This document shows, in pieces, positions 6,295 to 16,200 of a stretch of 64,000 nt of DNA. Positions within the stretch are counted from its first letter, which is position 1. Every line of letters begins with the position of its first letter. The stretch is from Mucilaginibacter pankratovii (GTDB taxonomy: Bacteria > Bacteroidota > Bacteroidia > Sphingobacteriales > Sphingobacteriaceae). Location of the stretch: the NCBI RefSeq assembly GCF_014773265.1, contig NZ_JACWMY010000011.1, positions 62,001-126,000 of the forward strand. Reading direction: 5' to 3'. The notes under the pieces were generated by a model. The model was not told the DNA's origin. It ran no database searches and worked only from the letters and a program-made list of their open reading frames with translations. Both the position numbers and the translations under genes were made by a program.

Positions 6295-8790
6295 CTACCA
6301 CTCTTTGGCCCGCACCTGTTCGCGCATAGGTTCGAATTGGGCGTGCGGATCTTTTTCTTCGGGTGCGTTTATAAAATGCGAGAAGCGTTTACGCATAGCC
6401 GGGCTTTCTATCACTTCCTTCCATTCGCAATGGTAGGTATTTACCAGGGCCTGCATTTCTTCTTCCAATTGTTCAGCCAAACCCAGGCTATCATTAATGA
6501 TAACGTTTTTGAGGTAACTCATCCCGCCATCCAGCTTGTTTAACCAGGTTGCGGTACGGGTAAGCTGATCGGCTGTTTTGATATAGAACATCAAAAAGCG
6601 ATCGAGGTATTTAATAACGGTTTGGTTATCTATATCAGTAGCCAGCAGTTGCGCGTGCTGCGGTTTAGAGCCGCCATTACCGCATACGTATAAGTTCCAA
6701 CCCTTTTCGGTAGCAATGATGCCAAAATCTTTGGATTGCGCTTCGGCACATTCGCGCACACAGCCGCTTACGCCGCCCTTTATTTTGTGCGGCGCACGGA
6801 TACCTTTGTATCTGTCTTCAATTTCGATGGCAAAGGTTACGCTATCGTGCAATCCAAAGCGGCACCACGTGCTACCCACACAGCTTTTAACTGTGCGCAG
6901 TGCTTTGCCGTAGGCGTGCCCGCTTTCAAAACCGGCATCTATCAATTCTTCCCAAATTGCCGGCAGATCATTCAAATGCGCGCCGAACATATCTATACGC
7001 TGACCACCGGTTATTTTGGTATAAAGCCCATATCTTTTAGCTACCTGGCCAATCACGATCAGTTTATCAGGCGTTATCTCTCCGCCAGGGATGCGTGGAA
7101 CTACAGAATATGTACCACCTTTTTGGATATTGGCCAAAAAGCGGTCGTTACTATCCTGTATCACTTCCTGCTTTACAATTACATCATTCCACAGGCTGGA
7201 GAGGATGCTGGCAACAACCGGCTTACAAACTTCGCAGCCATCGCCTTTACCATAATGATCCAGCACCAGGTCGTAATTCTTCAGGCCGTTTATCTTCACC
7301 AGGTCAAAAAGTTCCTGGCGCGAATAATCAAAATGCTCGCATACCACATTCTTAATATATTGCCCATTGGCTTTCATAGTGCCGGCGATCAGGTCCTTCA
7401 CCAATGGTACGCAGCCGCCACAACCGGTACCAGCTTTGGTGCATTTTTTCATGCCATCCATATTGGTGATGCCCTGTTCGTTTACGGCACCGCAAATGGC
7501 AGCCTTGGTAACGGCTTCGCAAGAGCAGATGAGCGCATCATCGGGCAGGTTCATTACACCCGCGCCTTCGCTTGCCGCACCACCGCGCGAACCTAAGATA
7601 AGGTCCTCCGGATCGGGTGGCAGTACTATTTTATTATTTACCGTTTGCAGCAGCATATTGTAAGCCTCTGCCTCGCCAATTAATATACCTCCCAAAAGCT
7701 GCTTACCATCGTTACTGATGTTAATGCGCTTGTAAATACCTTTATGCGTATCCTCAAACAATATGGTACGGCAATCGGGCTCGGTGATAAAGGCATCACC
7801 AAAGCTGGCTACATCAACACCTATGAGCTTTAGCTTGGTGCTCATATCGTAACCATAAAAAGACTTATCGGCTTTGGTGATATGCGCAGCGGCAATGTCC
7901 GCCATCTCATAACCGGGAGCAACCAGTCCGTATATCATCCCTTCGTACAAGGCACATTCGCCAATGGCGTAAATATGCTCGTCGCTGGTTTGCATTTTTT
8001 CGTTCACCATGATGCCTCCGCGGGTACCAACGTGCAAACCGGCAAGTTTTGCCAGCTCATCGCGCGGGCGGATCCCTGCCGAAATCACCAGCATATCTAC
8101 CGCCAGCAAGCTATCATCGTTAAAACGCAGGGCATCTATCTTTTTATCGCCCACTATGGCGGCGGTACTTTTATTTAAATGGATATGCAAGCCCAATTGG
8201 TTAAGCTTCAGCTGCAGCATATTACTCCCTGCCGAATCTATCTGCCTTGGCATCAGCCTTGGCGCAAACTCAATTACATGTGGCTCGGCAATACCCAGAT
8301 CCATCAACGCCTTGGCAGCCTCCAGCCCAAGTAAACCACCGCCCATTACCGCGCCCGATTTTGCGGTAGCGGCGCAGGCCTTTATCAATTCCAGGTCTTC
8401 TATAGTACGGTAAACAAATACACCTTCTTTTTCTATCCCCGGGATATCGGGTACAAATGCAGAGGAGCCGGTTGCTAATACCAGGTAATCGTAATGCAGG
8501 GTTACACCTTTTAAGGAGTGAATGGTTTTTTGAGCGCGGTTAATTTCCTGGATAGGATCGCCCAGGTGCAGCGTAATACCATTATCGGCATACCACGAGT
8601 GGGTGGAAAGCGACAGGTCGTCGGCAGATTTACCATTGAAGTATTCGCTGAGGTGCACCCTATCATAAGCATGGCGGGGTTCTTCGCCAAAAACAATTAT
8701 CTGGAACTGTGATGACCGGGCTAACAATTTTTCGCAAAACTTATAGCCTACCATGCCGTTGCCTGCAACAATAATGATTGGTTTTGACAT
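6295..8790 (-). CDS. nirB: Nitrite reductase (NADH) large subunit
   Basis: NirB, 831 residues, cytoplasmic siroheme enzyme that reduces nitrite to ammonium with NADH. Domains in order: FAD/NAD pyridine nucleotide-disulfide oxidoreductase (about 1-330, GNGMVGYKF and MGGGLLGLEAA nucleotide loops), a BFD-like [2Fe-2S] region (about 420-500, with CSCEAVTK and CTKAGTGCGGCVP), then the nitrite/sulfite reductase ferredoxin-like and siroheme domains. The siroheme-[4Fe-4S] ligands are clear: C637-x5-C643 and C677-x3-C681. Full length for the family. It is transcribed away from cobA, whose product starts siroheme synthesis. Confidence 0.93.
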   Translation of the reverse strand: MSKPIIIVAGNGMVGYKFCEKLLARSSQFQIIVFGEEPRHAYDRVHLSEYFNGKSADDLSLSTHSWYADNGITLHLGDPIQEINRAQKTIHSLKGVTLHYDYLVLATGSSAFVPDIPGIEKEGVFVYRTIEDLELIKACAATAKSGAVMGGGLLGLEAAKALMDLGIAEPHVIEFAPRLMPRQIDSAGSNMLQLKLNQLGLHIHLNKSTAAIVGDKKIDALRFNDDSLLAVDMLVISAGIRPRDELAKLAGLHVGTRGGIMVNEKMQTSDEHIYAIGECALYEGMIYGLVAPGYEMADIAAAHITKADKSFYGYDMSTKLKLIGVDVASFGDAFITEPDCRTILFEDTHKGIYKRINISNDGKQLLGGILIGEAEAYNMLLQTVNNKIVLPPDPEDLILGSRGGAASEGAGVMNLPDDALICSCEAVTKAAICGAVNEQGITNMDGMKKCTKAGTGCGGCVPLVKDLIAGTMKANGQYIKNVVCEHFDYSRQELFDLVKINGLKNYDLVLDHYGKGDGCEVCKPVVASILSSLWNDVIVKQEVIQDSNDRFLANIQKGGTYSVVPRIPGGEITPDKLIVIGQVAKRYGLYTKITGGQRIDMFGAHLNDLPAIWEELIDAGFESGHAYGKALRTVKSCVGSTWCRFGLHDSVTFAIEIEDRYKGIRAPHKIKGGVSGCVRECAEAQSKDFGIIATEKGWNLYVCGNGGSKPQHAQLLATDIDNQTVIKYLDRFLMFYIKTADQLTRTATWLNKLDGGMSYLKNVIINDSLGLAEQLEEEMQALVNTYHCEWKEVIESPAMRKRFSHFINAPEEKDPHAQFEPMREQVRAKEW

Positions 8791-9080
8791 TGTGATATTT
8801 TTTAAATGTTAAAGCAATTTTTCCGAACTAAATACACCAAACTGCGACCTTAAATGCATTTACATCACAATTATAATTCAAATAATCATCAAAAAGAAAT
8901 AAAAATTGAATTTTTTATTAAATAAATCATACAATTTGTCTTTATTATTCATAATTTAGAGCATTAAATATAATTTAAATCAGTTTTTAAAGTATTTTAA
9001 TTGCATTTTTGTTATAAAAGCGATTAAAACACAGTAATTGATTGATAAAAAGCTCTTTTTTACCACTAATTTTTGATAAA
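8791..9080. other. AT-rich divergent promoter region nirB / cobA
   Basis: This 290-bp spacer contains no gene. It is strongly AT-rich and carries AAATCATACAA at 8934-8944, matching one arm of the palindrome near the regulator gene, and TCATAATTTAGAG at 8949 on, shared with the region before that gene. No complete TAnnTTTG promoter with good spacing could be fixed for either gene. Confidence 0.4.
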
Positions 9081-9869
9081 ATGCAAAATAAATCACCAAA
9101 ACCAGAATTATTTGTGTTGGGAGCGGGTCCGGGCGACCCTGACCTGATAACGGTAAAAGGATATAAAATACTGCAGCAAGCCAACGTAGTATTATATGAT
9201 AACCTGGCCAATACCGAACTACTGGCCCTTTGCCGCGAAGACTGCGAAAAGGTATATGTAGGAAAACGCCCCTACGGCGATTACACCCCGCAGGAAAACA
9301 TACACGAACTGATACGCCATTACGCTTTTACCAAAGGCATGGTGGTAAGGCTTAAGGGCGGCGACCCGTTCATCTTCGGGCGCGGTTTCGAGGAGATCAT
9401 TTATGCGAGGCAGCACGGCATTAAAACACATTTCATCCCGGGTATTACCAGTATGCAGGCATCGGGCTTTGAGGATATCCCCCTCACACACCGCTCGGTA
9501 AGCGAAAGCGTGTGGATGATAACCGGCACCAAGAAGGATGGTAAACTATCTGCCGACCTGAAGCTGGCCATGCAAAGCAATGCCACTGTAGTGATATATA
9601 TGGGCATGAAGAAACTGGCGGAAATAGCTAAAAGCTATGTGGATGCCGGTTTTGGGAACACGCCTGCCGCTATTATCCAGCATGCATCGTTGCCAAACCA
9701 GCGCAGCGCTGTTGGCATGGCCCGCAATCTGGAGTGGCTGGCAGAGCAGCATAAATTAACCTACCCGGCCATTATTATAATAGGCGATGTGGTAACCGTT
9801 CAAACGCAAGAAATATTATGTTATGAAGATAAGGATAAAGGGCAATTCGCTGCGGTACAGGCTTACTAA
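9081..9869 (+). CDS. cobA: Uroporphyrinogen-III C-methyltransferase (SUMT)
   Basis: Transfers two methyl groups from SAM to uroporphyrinogen III, giving precorrin-2, the precursor of siroheme needed by NirB. The 262-residue product (start at 9081; an upstream ATG at 9042 would add 13 residues with no family match) shows the SUMT hallmarks: GAGPGDPDL SAM loop near the N-terminus, VRLKGGDPFIFGRG in the first third, GITSMQASGFEDIPLTHR, and the VVIYMGMKKL and PAAIIQHAS segments. It is a single-domain SUMT, so the dehydrogenase/ferrochelatase step (CysG-B/Met8-like) must be encoded elsewhere. It overlaps the next gene by 47 bp. Confidence 0.92.
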   Translation: MQNKSPKPELFVLGAGPGDPDLITVKGYKILQQANVVLYDNLANTELLALCREDCEKVYVGKRPYGDYTPQENIHELIRHYAFTKGMVVRLKGGDPFIFGRGFEEIIYARQHGIKTHFIPGITSMQASGFEDIPLTHRSVSESVWMITGTKKDGKLSADLKLAMQSNATVVIYMGMKKLAEIAKSYVDAGFGNTPAAIIQHASLPNQRSAVGMARNLEWLAEQHKLTYPAIIIIGDVVTVQTQEILCYEDKDKGQFAAVQAY

Positions 9870-10170
9870 AGGCGATGTAAGTAACCTTGCAACCAACGGT
9901 TTCATAGAAGAAAGCACCAATTTTGGCACGCAGGTGTTCAGGTACGCGCTACGCCGGGGTATGGTTAATTCACTGTCGGCAACTTTTGAGGATAATACCA
10001 TAACCATCCACATGCCCGACCAAATGATAGAAGAATGGGCATATACCGACCGCGTTGGCTTTGAAAGCACCAACAACGCTATGTATTTATTAGTAGAAAA
10101 AGATTTTGTTTGCCTGGATAACGTAGCCGAGGACCAAAGCGACAACTACCCCAACCCATTATTGTGCTGA
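9823..10170 (+). CDS. Conserved hypothetical protein overlapping cobA (DUF7009-like)
   Basis: A 115-residue protein opening MKIRIKGNSLRYRLTKGDV, which I recall as the start of a small family (DUF7009 type) of unknown function. No signal peptide, membrane segment or cysteine motif is visible; the middle has an alternating beta-strand pattern (NTITIHMPDQMI). Its start lies 47 bp inside the end of cobA in another frame, so the two are probably translationally coupled and expressed with nitrite assimilation. The family name is from memory; function is not assigned. Confidence 0.75.
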   Translation: MKIRIKGNSLRYRLTKGDVSNLATNGFIEESTNFGTQVFRYALRRGMVNSLSATFEDNTITIHMPDQMIEEWAYTDRVGFESTNNAMYLLVEKDFVCLDNVAEDQSDNYPNPLLC

Positions 10171-10244
10171 TATAAATATAGGCCCGATCCTTTTCTACGT
10201 ATGATATTGTTAGCCCGATAATATCAATTCATAAACCTGATTCT

Positions 10245-10892
10245 TCACCCTGTCGGCTTCCTCGCCTGCGGCTGTTTGGTTACGCCTACGCTATGAGCAA
10301 AATCTTCTTTTTTGGTAAAATACTCCAATGCTAAAATCAATAAGGTTGAAGTGATAAAATTCACCTTTTGCACAATGGGTAATAAACTCCAATTGCTTGT
10401 ACCCCACAAGTATATACTGTAATAGAAGATCAAAATACAAATCACACAAACTACCTTGAACAGCTGAAGTTTCGTTTTTAAAATAAAAACAGAGATAACA
10501 ATTAAACACGTCCAAAACACGCTGGTTGATATGATCAGCATAATGTCATGCAAGGATGTCACCGTTAAAAACGTAAAAAGAATATTAGACATACCGCCAT
10601 ACTTCAAAATAACGGCAGCATTTTTTTCTGGTATTTTTTTTGCCATGTTAATAAAAAAGATAGCATAGGTAATTGGCAGGAGGATCATCCCTGCGTATGC
10701 CCAAAACCGGGAAGGATTTTCGGCACCGTTTAGCGCTTTGGCTCCAAACAAGTTGCTCATAAAACTTCTTGACCACTCAAAACCAACCGAATACTGATTG
10801 AACCTGGAGCCGCCCGGGTAAAGCGAAATCGCTATCATTATTAAGATCAACGAAATTACTATCCCTATTAAAACTGAATATTTTTTGATCAT
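10245..10892 (-). CDS. Six-TM membrane protein, DUF998-like
   Basis: A 215-residue integral membrane protein with about six hydrophobic helices, first at residues 7-27, last near 180-192. The N-terminal SLYPGGSRFNQ followed by a polar loop with SFMSNLFG resembles DUF998-type proteins, but the match is weak. It diverges from the arsR gene with a 165-bp shared upstream region, so the ArsR operator may also control it. No function can be given. Confidence 0.65.
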   Translation of the reverse strand: MIKKYSVLIGIVISLILIMIAISLYPGGSRFNQYSVGFEWSRSFMSNLFGAKALNGAENPSRFWAYAGMILLPITYAIFFINMAKKIPEKNAAVILKYGGMSNILFTFLTVTSLHDIMLIISTSVFWTCLIVISVFILKTKLQLFKVVCVICILIFYYSIYLWGTSNWSLLPIVQKVNFITSTLLILALEYFTKKEDFAHSVGVTKQPQARKPTG

Positions 10893-11004
10893 TTGCGTAA
10901 AGTATCGGTTGAGAAAACTGCCAGTTAGAGTAACGCGCGTGCCTATTGTTACTAATTGCTTCCCGCATCTGAAATATCATCATCAAAAATATTTTCAAAA
11001 AAAC

Positions 11005-11050
11005 TTGCGCAGTTGATTGGCTGCATATATATTTGCAGTCGATCAACTGC
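11005..11050 (+). promoter_or_regulatory. Promoter embedded in a palindromic ArsR-type operator
   Basis: An inverted repeat of two 17-bp arms, GCAGTTGATTGGCTGCA (11009-11025) and TGCAGTCGATCAACTGC (11034-11050), matches at 15 of 17 positions around an 8-nt centre. The Bacteroidota -7 element TATATTTG (11028-11035) lies across the centre, and a TTG -33 element (11005-11007) sits 20 bp upstream. A bound dimeric repressor would cover the promoter. The arsR start is only 8 bp past the right arm, which fits autoregulation. Confidence 0.75.
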
Positions 11051-11057
11051 ATATTAT

Positions 11058-11363
11058 ATGAGACGAGACATTTTCCAGGCCATTGCCGACCCTACGCGCA
11101 GGGCTATTTTGAGTATGCTGGCGTTAGGCGCCATGACGCCCAATGCCGTTGCAGAGCACTTCGACAGTACCAGACAAACCATATCAAAACACATCCAGAT
11201 CCTGACCGAGTGCGAAGTGCTGATACAGAAAAAAACGGGCAGAGAAATATATTATCACTTTAACCCACAAAAAATGAAAGAGATTGACGTTTGGCTGCAA
11301 GGCTTCCGCAAGATGTGGGAAGACAGCTTTAACCAATTAGATGACTTATTAAACGACTTATAA
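11058..11363 (+). CDS. ArsR-family transcription regulator
   Basis: A 101-residue winged-helix regulator of the ArsR/SmtB type (RRDIFQAIADPTRRAIL opening, recognition helix in DSTRQTISKHIQIL, wing in KKTGREIYYHFNP). No metal-binding cysteine pair is present, so it belongs to the metal-free subgroup usually paired with SRPBCC/AHSA1 proteins. The start at 11058 was chosen because the family begins here and the operator lies immediately upstream; a longer frame from 10956 would run through the operator. It is followed after 12 bp by its AHSA1 partner. Confidence 0.88.
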   Translation: MRRDIFQAIADPTRRAILSMLALGAMTPNAVAEHFDSTRQTISKHIQILTECEVLIQKKTGREIYYHFNPQKMKEIDVWLQGFRKMWEDSFNQLDDLLNDL

Positions 11364-11375
11364 AAATTAAAAATC

Positions 11376-11870
11376 ATGACAAACAATTTCACGTTCGAAA
11401 CAGACCTTGCCGCTAAAAAGATCTATGTATCGCGCGAGTTTAACGCGCCTGTTGAAAAAGTATGGAGAGCATGGACAGAGCCGGCCCTGATTGACAAATG
11501 GATTGCGCCAAAACCATGGACAGCCGAAACTAAAACATGGGATTTTACTATTGGTGGAACATGGCTATACGCCATGATTGGCACCGACGGCCAAAAACGC
11601 TGGGTATATGCCGAGTTTACTGCAATAGAAAACGGCAGTGCCTTTTCAACAACAGGTATGTTTTGTGATAGCGATGGAAATCCCGTTACAGCCGGGCCAA
11701 AATCATATAAGGACACTAAATTCATATCGATTGAGGGTAATAGAACAAGGGTTGATTCGGTGATCACCTTTGAAGAAGAATCCACTGTGAAAATGTTTGT
11801 GGAAAATGGCTTCAAAGAAGGTACCGCTGCGAGCCTCGGCAATCTGGATGAGTTACTGGCTTCGGAATAG
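11376..11870 (+). CDS. SRPBCC / AHSA1-domain protein
   Basis: A 164-residue protein of the START-like AHSA1 (activator of Hsp90 ATPase homologue) family, a hydrophobic-cavity fold. The family opening (FNAPVEKVWRAWTEPALIDKWIAP) and the GGTWLYAMIGTDGQ strand are clear. It is co-transcribed with arsR. Such ArsR/AHSA1 pairs are widespread and often paired with detoxification or uptake genes, but the ligand here is unknown. Cytosolic, no signal peptide. Confidence 0.85.
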   Translation: MTNNFTFETDLAAKKIYVSREFNAPVEKVWRAWTEPALIDKWIAPKPWTAETKTWDFTIGGTWLYAMIGTDGQKRWVYAEFTAIENGSAFSTTGMFCDSDGNPVTAGPKSYKDTKFISIEGNRTRVDSVITFEEESTVKMFVENGFKEGTAASLGNLDELLASE

Positions 11871-11943
11871 GCGCAATTTTGTACCTGCCCCTATTGTTCT
11901 CTCAATCATAATCAAATAAAAACCACTAAAAAAAATTAATACA

Positions 11944-12606
11944 ATGAAAATTAAACTTTTAAGCGTTGCTCTTGGCATTGTTTTGTCGGCAACTGTTTTG
12001 AGCGCCAATGCGCAGAAACGCTACACAGAAGGCCTGCTAACCATTAAAACAAGCGGGGGCGGCTATGAAATCGAAGTGAAGGAATACTTCAGGCCTGATT
12101 CCACCGCTGCACTGTTTTCTGCCGGCCCGGCAAACCTTAAGCTTTTGGCAGATGCCAACTACAAGTTTTTTGCAGTTGTAGCCAGCGTACCTGCGGCCAA
12201 TATAAAAAAGGCGGCGATTTATACACCTGCCGAAATTGACCAGGTTTTAAGCAGTTTCCCAACACTTACTTTTGCTACTTCAACCGAAACGAAACAGATA
12301 TCGGGTTTCAACTGTAAAAAAGTGGTGGCAACAGATACCAAGACTAAAAAAACATACGATATCTGGATAACCAACGACATAGCGCTGCCTTCTTCTGTTA
12401 TCGACAAATATTACGCAGCTATTGGCGGCGCTCCTATCAAATATATATCGTTCCAAACAGGGCCGGATGGTGTGCTTACGGCTGCTGATTATGTAATAAC
12501 CGGTGTATCTGATCAAAAGGCCCCCGCCGGTACTTTTGGCATAGCGCCCGATTTTGATAAAATATCAAAAGCCGAGCTCGACGCCATGTCGCGCGGTAAG
12601 CAGTAA
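11944..12606 (+). CDS. Secreted hypothetical protein
   Basis: A 220-residue exported protein with a classic signal peptide (MKIKLLSVALGIVLSATVLSANA, cleavage likely after residue 23). The mature part resembles in pattern the Bacteroidota secreted proteins related to DUF4412/GLPGLI: a central ISGFNCKKVVATDTKTKKTYDIWIT stretch in which a single Cys follows an ISGF turn. It lies 73 bp after the AHSA1 gene and ends before a good terminator, so it may be the last gene of that operon. Function unknown. Confidence 0.7.
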   Translation: MKIKLLSVALGIVLSATVLSANAQKRYTEGLLTIKTSGGGYEIEVKEYFRPDSTAALFSAGPANLKLLADANYKFFAVVASVPAANIKKAAIYTPAEIDQVLSSFPTLTFATSTETKQISGFNCKKVVATDTKTKKTYDIWITNDIALPSSVIDKYYAAIGGAPIKYISFQTGPDGVLTAADYVITGVSDQKAPAGTFGIAPDFDKISKAELDAMSRGKQ

Positions 12607-12660
12607 CCTTACTTCATTGCTTTACGTGTGAGAGCTTGCTGAAACGGAATACTAATTTAA

Positions 12661-12691
12661 AGTTGCTTTACGGAGGTAAGGCAGCTTTTTT
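12661..12691 (+). terminator. Intrinsic terminator
   Basis: AGTTGCTTTAC pairs with GTAAGGCAGCT (two G-T wobbles) around a GGAG tetraloop, followed by a run of six T. It lies 55 bp after the stop of the secreted protein gene. Confidence 0.75.
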
Positions 12692-12790
12692 GTTGTAAAC
12701 ATAAACGGAAAGTTTACAGTTTACCTGTGGTTGATAAAAACTTCGCCTAAAAATCACACCTTTAGGTTTATTCCGAAAAATTAATGCCCA

Positions 12791-13078
12791 ATGAAAAGTT
12801 TAGCAGAATTTCAAGAATCGTTAAATTTAAGCCAGCCAGATGACAGGTTCTCCGCGCAATTAAAAAGCCTTTGGTATGATGGTAAAGGGGATTGGCATCA
12901 GGCGCACGCGCAGGTAGATCATCTTACAGATCAGGCATCGGCCTGGGTGCACGCTTATGTGCACCGCAAAGAAGGCGATATTGGCAATGCCGATTACTGG
13001 TATAGAAGAGCGGGGCAAACCCGCCCGAAAGTATCTTTGGAAGAAGAATGGGGGCAGTTGGTATTAGAATTTCTTTAG
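12791..13078 (+). CDS. Small conserved hypothetical protein
   Basis: A 95-residue soluble protein, rich in Trp and His, with the segment AHAQVDHLTDQASAWVHAYVHRKEGDIGNADYWYRRAG. It has a TPR-like helix-turn-helix look, and I recall similar short proteins in many Bacteroidota and Proteobacteria, but no function is known to me. It stands alone: a terminator precedes it and a convergent gene lies after a 221-bp gap that holds nothing recognisable. Confidence 0.65.
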   Translation: MKSLAEFQESLNLSQPDDRFSAQLKSLWYDGKGDWHQAHAQVDHLTDQASAWVHAYVHRKEGDIGNADYWYRRAGQTRPKVSLEEEWGQLVLEFL

Positions 13079-13299
13079 CATTGGCCGGCGTTATAAACCA
13101 AATTATTGTGCGGAATGAATGAGCACTGGAGATGGATGAATGGATCAAAACTAATACCGACAACCGCGTTTCGACGGCCAGTTCTATGTGAGATTGCGAT
13201 CAGGCTCCAACCTATGATAAATGGTCGGGGTTTCAGTGAAACTGATGATCAATCTAACATTATTGTTCACTTAAGAAAAACGGATCTCTTCTGTCCTAT

Positions 13300-16200
13300 T
13301 TATTTCGATGTTATATATATGTGTGTAATTTCTTCGGCGGATAATGCTTCTTTAAATACCATCGCCTTACTGATATAGCCATGGTATACCCTTTCTGACG
13401 GGAATTCTTCATTCCGGCCAAGGGTCCATTTGTTTTTGTTGGAAAGATCCGCAGGTTCATCTGTTACCGCCGTGCCTTTTAAAACACCATCAATGTAAAC
13501 ATATAAAGTTTTACCGTTACATACGCCGGCAATATGGTGCCATTCATTCCGCCAGTTTGCGGGCAATGGTACCGTACAATCGCCACGCCCCCAGCCGCCG
13601 GCAAAAAAAGTGAGTGTTTTACCATCGTTAACTTGTAGCACATGGCTATCCCCCTTGGTAAATATGTCTACCAATCCGCTTTCGCCGCTTGTTGGTTTAA
13701 CCCAGGCCATCATTGTTATCGTCTTATCCATCACATCCAGCGCGGGGGAATTTGGCACTTCTACATAGGTATTGTTGCCAAATAGTACAGCGGTATCGCT
13801 TTCAGGCAATCTACTCATAGCCGGTAAAAGCATCCCGTTGTTGCCAAAGCCCGATTTGTCTTGTATATTCTTAGAAGCTGTGTTTTTACCCGGCAAAATA
13901 TCAAGCAAGAGCGATTCAGGAGCATCGCTATAAACTTTAAAACGGATTGTTACGCTATCTATCCGCAGTTGTTGGAAACCGGTATCGTGTACCGTAAACT
14001 CATGGTTGATTAGCTTTTTTTCACCTGGAAAAAGGGTTATTTTATCCGTAAATAACACTGCTTTGCCTAACATCACCGGGATATTAAAGGTCTGTGTAAC
14101 ACCGCCGATATTTTGAATGATGTAGCTTACCTTTTGTTCAACGTTCACTTTAACCATGGCGAGTGCTGTTAAACTGCTTATCGCGTAAGCATGGCTTGCG
14201 GCTACATCAGGCTGTTTAACCTTAACCAAAACAGTTGGAAGCTGATCAACCTGTAAGCTGGCGTTACCGATTGCAAACAACCTTATTTGGATAGAATCTG
14301 TGAGTTTCTGCCCAGTCTTTAGTAAACAGTTTTTAAATGCATAAGCCTGCCCGTTAACAGATACGGTTACTTTTTTAGTGCCCATGCTACCAGTGTTCAG
14401 CAGCGTAAACTTAACCATTAGCGGCTGGTTAGGCAAAACTGTATTGTTACTTACCTTGTAATTCAATAACTCAAAAAACGGGGCACCCCTGGTTTCTGAT
14501 AATATCTGTGGTTTTTTGTTAATGGGCCAGTTACTTGCATGGCTGCCCATAGTAAAATTGATATTACCGCCGTTAATCAGCGTAGCGTGTGGTAATACCA
14601 ATTGCTGCCATGGTTTACCGTTAACTTTTACCATCTGTACATAATCACTGTTGGATGCATTGTCGGCTTTTATAATAAGGTTTTTCCTGTTGGGCAGGTG
14701 GAGGATTACCTTATCAAAAATTGGGGCGCCAATGGCATAATATGGCCTGCCCGGGCAAACCGGGTAAATACCCAAGGCACTAAAAACATACCAGCTGGAT
14801 GTAGAACCGAGGTCATCGTTGCCGGGCAATCCGCCTGGTGTGGCACTAAACCTGTTCAGCATAAATTGCCTGCACCATTTTTGTGTTAAAGCCGGATAAC
14901 CCGCCTGGTTAAACAAATAGGGTAAATGAAATACGGTTTCGTTATCAAATAAGATAATGTTATTGGTTAAAGCCGAATCTAACCGGGCTGTAAAAGCCTT
15001 TGCGCCACCGTTCAGGTTGATCAGGTCCTGGGTGTTTTGGGGAACAAAATAAGAGTAAACCCATTTATCGCCCTCTTTATAACCAGACATGCCCGGTTCT
15101 ATTTTCCAATGGTTACCATTACGGGGAAGCATAAACAATGCATCTTTATTAAACAAATTGCGGTAATTGTATCCCATTTTTAGTAACCGGGCGTAATCAG
15201 ATGGCAGGCTCATCGTTTTGCCGGCAAATTGTGCCAGAGCCCAGTCGTCATAAGCGTACTCAACCGTACGGGTTACCGATTCTGACCGGGTAAAAGGAAG
15301 ATACCCCATCTGATTATATTGCTCCAAATCCGGCTGCATAAAGGGAGGCTCTATAACGCTCTTTTTCATGGCGGTGTAAGCCAACTGCTTATCAAAGCCG
15401 TTTATGCCTTTCAAATAGCTGTCAACAATAATGGGGATGGCATGGTTACCCGTCATAGATTCTGTTGGCAGATGCCCCGTTTGCTTATAAATATCCAGCA
15501 TAGACAAGATAACATCATTTTGTTTATCCGGATAAAGCAAAGTTAAAAGCGGATGCAGCGAACGAAAGGTATCCCAGGGCGAGAAACCACCGTATTGGTT
15601 ATTACCGCTTTTTTGGTGTACCAATCCGTCTGCACCTTTATAACGGCCATCAACATCATCAATTACCCAGGGGATTAAGAGCGAATGGTATAATGCGGTG
15701 TAAAAGCTGGTTTTATGCTGCGTATTTTTATCAGCTACATCCGCAACAGCCAATACTTTCATCCAGTTATTTCGAGTGCGTTGGCGAATCTCATCAAAAT
15801 TTAAACTGCCAATTTCCCGGTCGATATTTTTTTGTGCACCCTCCAAGCTGATAGAAGATGTACTCATCTTCATTACAATTACTTTAAGGTTTGGTTTAAA
15901 GGTGAACAGCCAGCCGCCTTTTACCTGTTTTTTATCTTGATATGCCTCGCTGAAATTGGTAACGGTATTGCGGTTTGATGCCCGCACTACACTTTTGGAT
16001 GGCGTGCTCATCTCACCGGCATCGCCAATAAAGAGCTGCGGTGCCTGGCCATCTGTAAAAGTAAAACGGAACAATCCTGCCCTTGCGGTAACTGTAGCTT
16101 CTGCCGTGGTATGGTTATCATTAAAAGTTACTTTATAATAACCAGGCGTAGCTGTTTCCTCCTGATGTGAAAAATGCCTGCTGCTTTTGCCGGCTTCAAA

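Noticed and set aside
6736..7596. A 286-codon plus-strand frame inside nirB
   Set aside because: It is antisense to well-conserved NirB codons, including the siroheme ligands; composition is that of a codon shadow and there is no promoter or family match.
13106..13378. A 90-codon plus-strand frame after the small hypothetical gene
   Set aside because: It runs into the 3' end of the GH92 gene on the other strand and has no family features.
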